Both the position numbers and the translations under genes were made by a program. From CAYMWF01 sp964394085 [NCBI: uncultured Gemmatimonadota bacterium] (GTDB lineage: Bacteria > GCA-2686955 > CAYMWF01), in the NCBI GenBank assembly GCA_964394085.1, contig CAYMWF010000036.1:1-55205 (forward strand): a stretch of 55,205 nucleotides of DNA, in the 5' to 3' direction. The notes beneath the pieces are model-generated. The model was not told the DNA's origin. It did not search any database and worked only from the letters and a program-made list of their open reading frames with translations. Of this stretch, positions 53,773-55,205 are shown one piece after another; within the stretch, counting starts at the first letter, position 1, and each line of letters starts with the position of its first letter.

Positions 53773-55035
53773 TCAAACTGTCGCGGGTTGAGTAAACCGG
53801 GTCAGCCAGCTGTCAAGCTCAACTCCCTGGGATTCGGCGAAAAGAAGCTGCCGCCTGTGGATGTTCCACCGGTGCAGAGAGTGATGAAGGTGATACCACA
53901 GGCATGCGGCCAGCCACTCTTTTTCTTTGGTTCTTTCTTCGCCGAGAAGAGCGTAAACCCTGAGTATTTCGTTTTTCGGATCGTAACCCAGATCTATGTG
54001 CCCCATATCGAGCAGAAGGAATTGCTGCGGAATCCCGGCCAGCCACTTGTCCAGGGCCAGGATATATCCGAACAGCGAGCGGCGCAGACGGATCCGTTCC
54101 ACTCCCTGCTTTCGTGAAGGAATACCCCAGTCCAGGTTGCCGACGGCGTGGATCCATTGTTCAATCCACCTGAAAGAAGAGTGATGACAGTCGGAAAGCT
54201 GATGGAGACCGGTGGAGAGCGCTCCGCCTATACGGTAAAGCCGGCGCTTGTGCAGGTCCTCTATGGTATGGAGGGTTTCTTTGAAATCCTCTGTGTAGTC
54301 CGGATGAATCTTCGGCAGGTTCGCAACCGCGGATATCTTGGCATCGATTTCGGCGCCCTTGCCGTTGTTACCGAAACAGACCCCGACGCCTTCGCTTCTT
54401 TCAAGAGAATCGTTTGTAAAAAATTCGAGCGGAAGCAGGATGCGGCCCAGAAAAAGAAGCTGAAGCTCGCCGAGGAACTCCACCGGCCCGAGCCAGTCAT
54501 ATGTCCGACTTATGAATGCTTTGGCGAAGGGGTATTCAGCAACAGCGTCTTCCGCTGTTCTGCCGTCCATGTAACCGGTCAGTATATCATGGATTGTCCG
54601 AAGGCTTTCAATATGTCCGGGCTGCGTGGTTGTCTGCCCCGTACTCATGAAACAGCCATTGTGGAAAAGCCGCAACGGCATCACTCCGTTTCCGATTGCA
54701 TCCAGCGCCTGGTCCACCGTAACCGGGAAGCCGGCGTCACAGTGGGCCAGGCTCGAAATGAGCGCCCGAATTTCCCTGGCAGTATCACTTAAATGGCCCA
54801 GGTTTTCCTGTATACGGTTGATGAGGATGATTTTATCATCCCATTCGAGCTCCAGGCCGGTCCAGGTCCAGAGAGGATAAGTCATGTAGACATTTCCATC
54901 CTGATCTGCACTGTATCCCGCTGATAGAGAGTCCAGTTTTTCGGGATTATCGGCTTTCTCGCCCGTATACCGGGCTTCATATCCCGGTCCGACGAGTTTG
55001 TACGGGACCAGTTTCCGGTTCTCAGAATCGTTCAT
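53773..55035 (-). CDS. unrecognised protein (420 aa)
   Basis: A single open frame with good coding character from ATG 55035 (GGAG 11 bases upstream). There is no signal peptide or membrane span. Features: YMTYPLWTWTGLELEWDDKI near residue 50, a middle segment GPVEFLGELQLLFLGRILLP, and a histidine/tryptophan-rich C-terminal region (LHQLSDCHHSSFRWIEQWIH; CLWYHLHHSLHRWNIHRRQL). The C-terminal His/Trp cluster could bind metal or be structural. I do not recognise a family. A TATAAT lies on the minus strand at 55122-55117 with only a poor -35. Confidence 0.75.
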   Translation of the reverse strand: MNDSENRKLVPYKLVGPGYEARYTGEKADNPEKLDSLSAGYSADQDGNVYMTYPLWTWTGLELEWDDKIILINRIQENLGHLSDTAREIRALISSLAHCDAGFPVTVDQALDAIGNGVMPLRLFHNGCFMSTGQTTTQPGHIESLRTIHDILTGYMDGRTAEDAVAEYPFAKAFISRTYDWLGPVEFLGELQLLFLGRILLPLEFFTNDSLERSEGVGVCFGNNGKGAEIDAKISAVANLPKIHPDYTEDFKETLHTIEDLHKRRLYRIGGALSTGLHQLSDCHHSSFRWIEQWIHAVGNLDWGIPSRKQGVERIRLRRSLFGYILALDKWLAGIPQQFLLLDMGHIDLGYDPKNEILRVYALLGEERTKEKEWLAACLWYHLHHSLHRWNIHRRQLLFAESQGVELDSWLTRFTQPATV

Positions 55036-55205
55036 TATGGTTCATCTCCGTCGATCGCCGCCGGTTTTCCTGCTCTTCCTGCTGTGTATTGCACGCGGCT
55101 GGACATCCATATCCGTCATTATAAAGTAATAATTTCCGACCCAGCTGGCAAGAGCCGATTCACAGCCCCGGCTTTAAGCGGGCGAACCTGTCCATGGAAT
55201 AAATT

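Overview
The window looks like a chromosomal segment of a Gram-negative, probably anaerobic bacterium of one of the poorly cultured FCB-type phyla (Krumholzibacteriota, Eisenbacteria, Latescibacteria and similar). This is inferred from very long exported right-handed beta-helix proteins that open with a 'VPSEFTTIQSGIDAA' type motif, a secreted protein ending in a FlgD-type Ig domain ('FNPVTSIRF', 'GVYIYELRAGD'), a class I lysyl-tRNA synthetase, and a group 3b [NiFe] hydrogenase. Base composition is GC-rich, Shine-Dalgarno sites are clear, and many genes have sigma70-like promoters of the form TTGNNN-16/17-TANNNT.

Layout. 0.2-8.6 kb: exported beta-helix proteins (two complete, one cut short) interleaved with debris of an IS91-like (Y2/rolling-circle type) element and a decapitated hflK-like gene. 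8.6-11.6 kb: two more IS91-like remnants around an ATP-grasp-like gene, then a fragment of a DUF4143-type ATPase that ends one base before sbcD. 11.6-17.8 kb: sbcD-sbcC, then a small antitoxin-like gene plus a nucleotidyltransferase gene, followed by a second partial copy of the sbcC 3' end fused to a clpB 3' scrap. 17.8-19.5 kb: TetR regulator and diacylglycerol-kinase-like gene. 19.7-23.7 kb: four-gene bidirectional hydrogenase operon hydBGDA. 23.9-28.9 kb: two paralogous exported alkaline-phosphatase-superfamily proteins with C-terminal propeller-like regions. 29.2-32.2 kb: secreted FlgD-Ig protein, a Tam41-like nucleotidyltransferase, and a YedF-type TusA-DsrE fusion. 32.3-38.0 kb: operon of three SPFH (HflK/HflC) proteins and a P1B-type ATPase. 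38.2-41.0 kb: a ClC protein with CBS and TrkA-C domains, and a TIM-barrel-like gene that lacks a standard start codon. 41.1-48.5 kb (minus strand): a 1381-residue exported beta-helix protein followed 24 bases later by a TPR-CHAT protease gene. 48.8-50.1 kb: an intact IS4-superfamily transposase. 51-55 kb: class I lysS, a two-domain VOC/glyoxalase protein and an unrecognised 420-residue protein.

Two themes stand out. First, the region has been reshuffled: gene fragments (hflK, clpB, sbcC, beta-helix, DUF4143 ATPase, transposase) are joined at sharp boundaries, and two identical 163-bp IS91-like ends bracket 5.3 kb. Second, four gene 3' ends carry duplications: sbcC (209 bp), lysS (2 x 58 bp), the VOC gene (2 x 16 bp) and the CHAT gene (4 x 25 bp). 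The strongest candidates for an undescribed system are the beta-helix/TPR-CHAT protease operon and the triple-SPFH/P-type-ATPase operon. No CRISPR array, rRNA or tRNA gene was seen.
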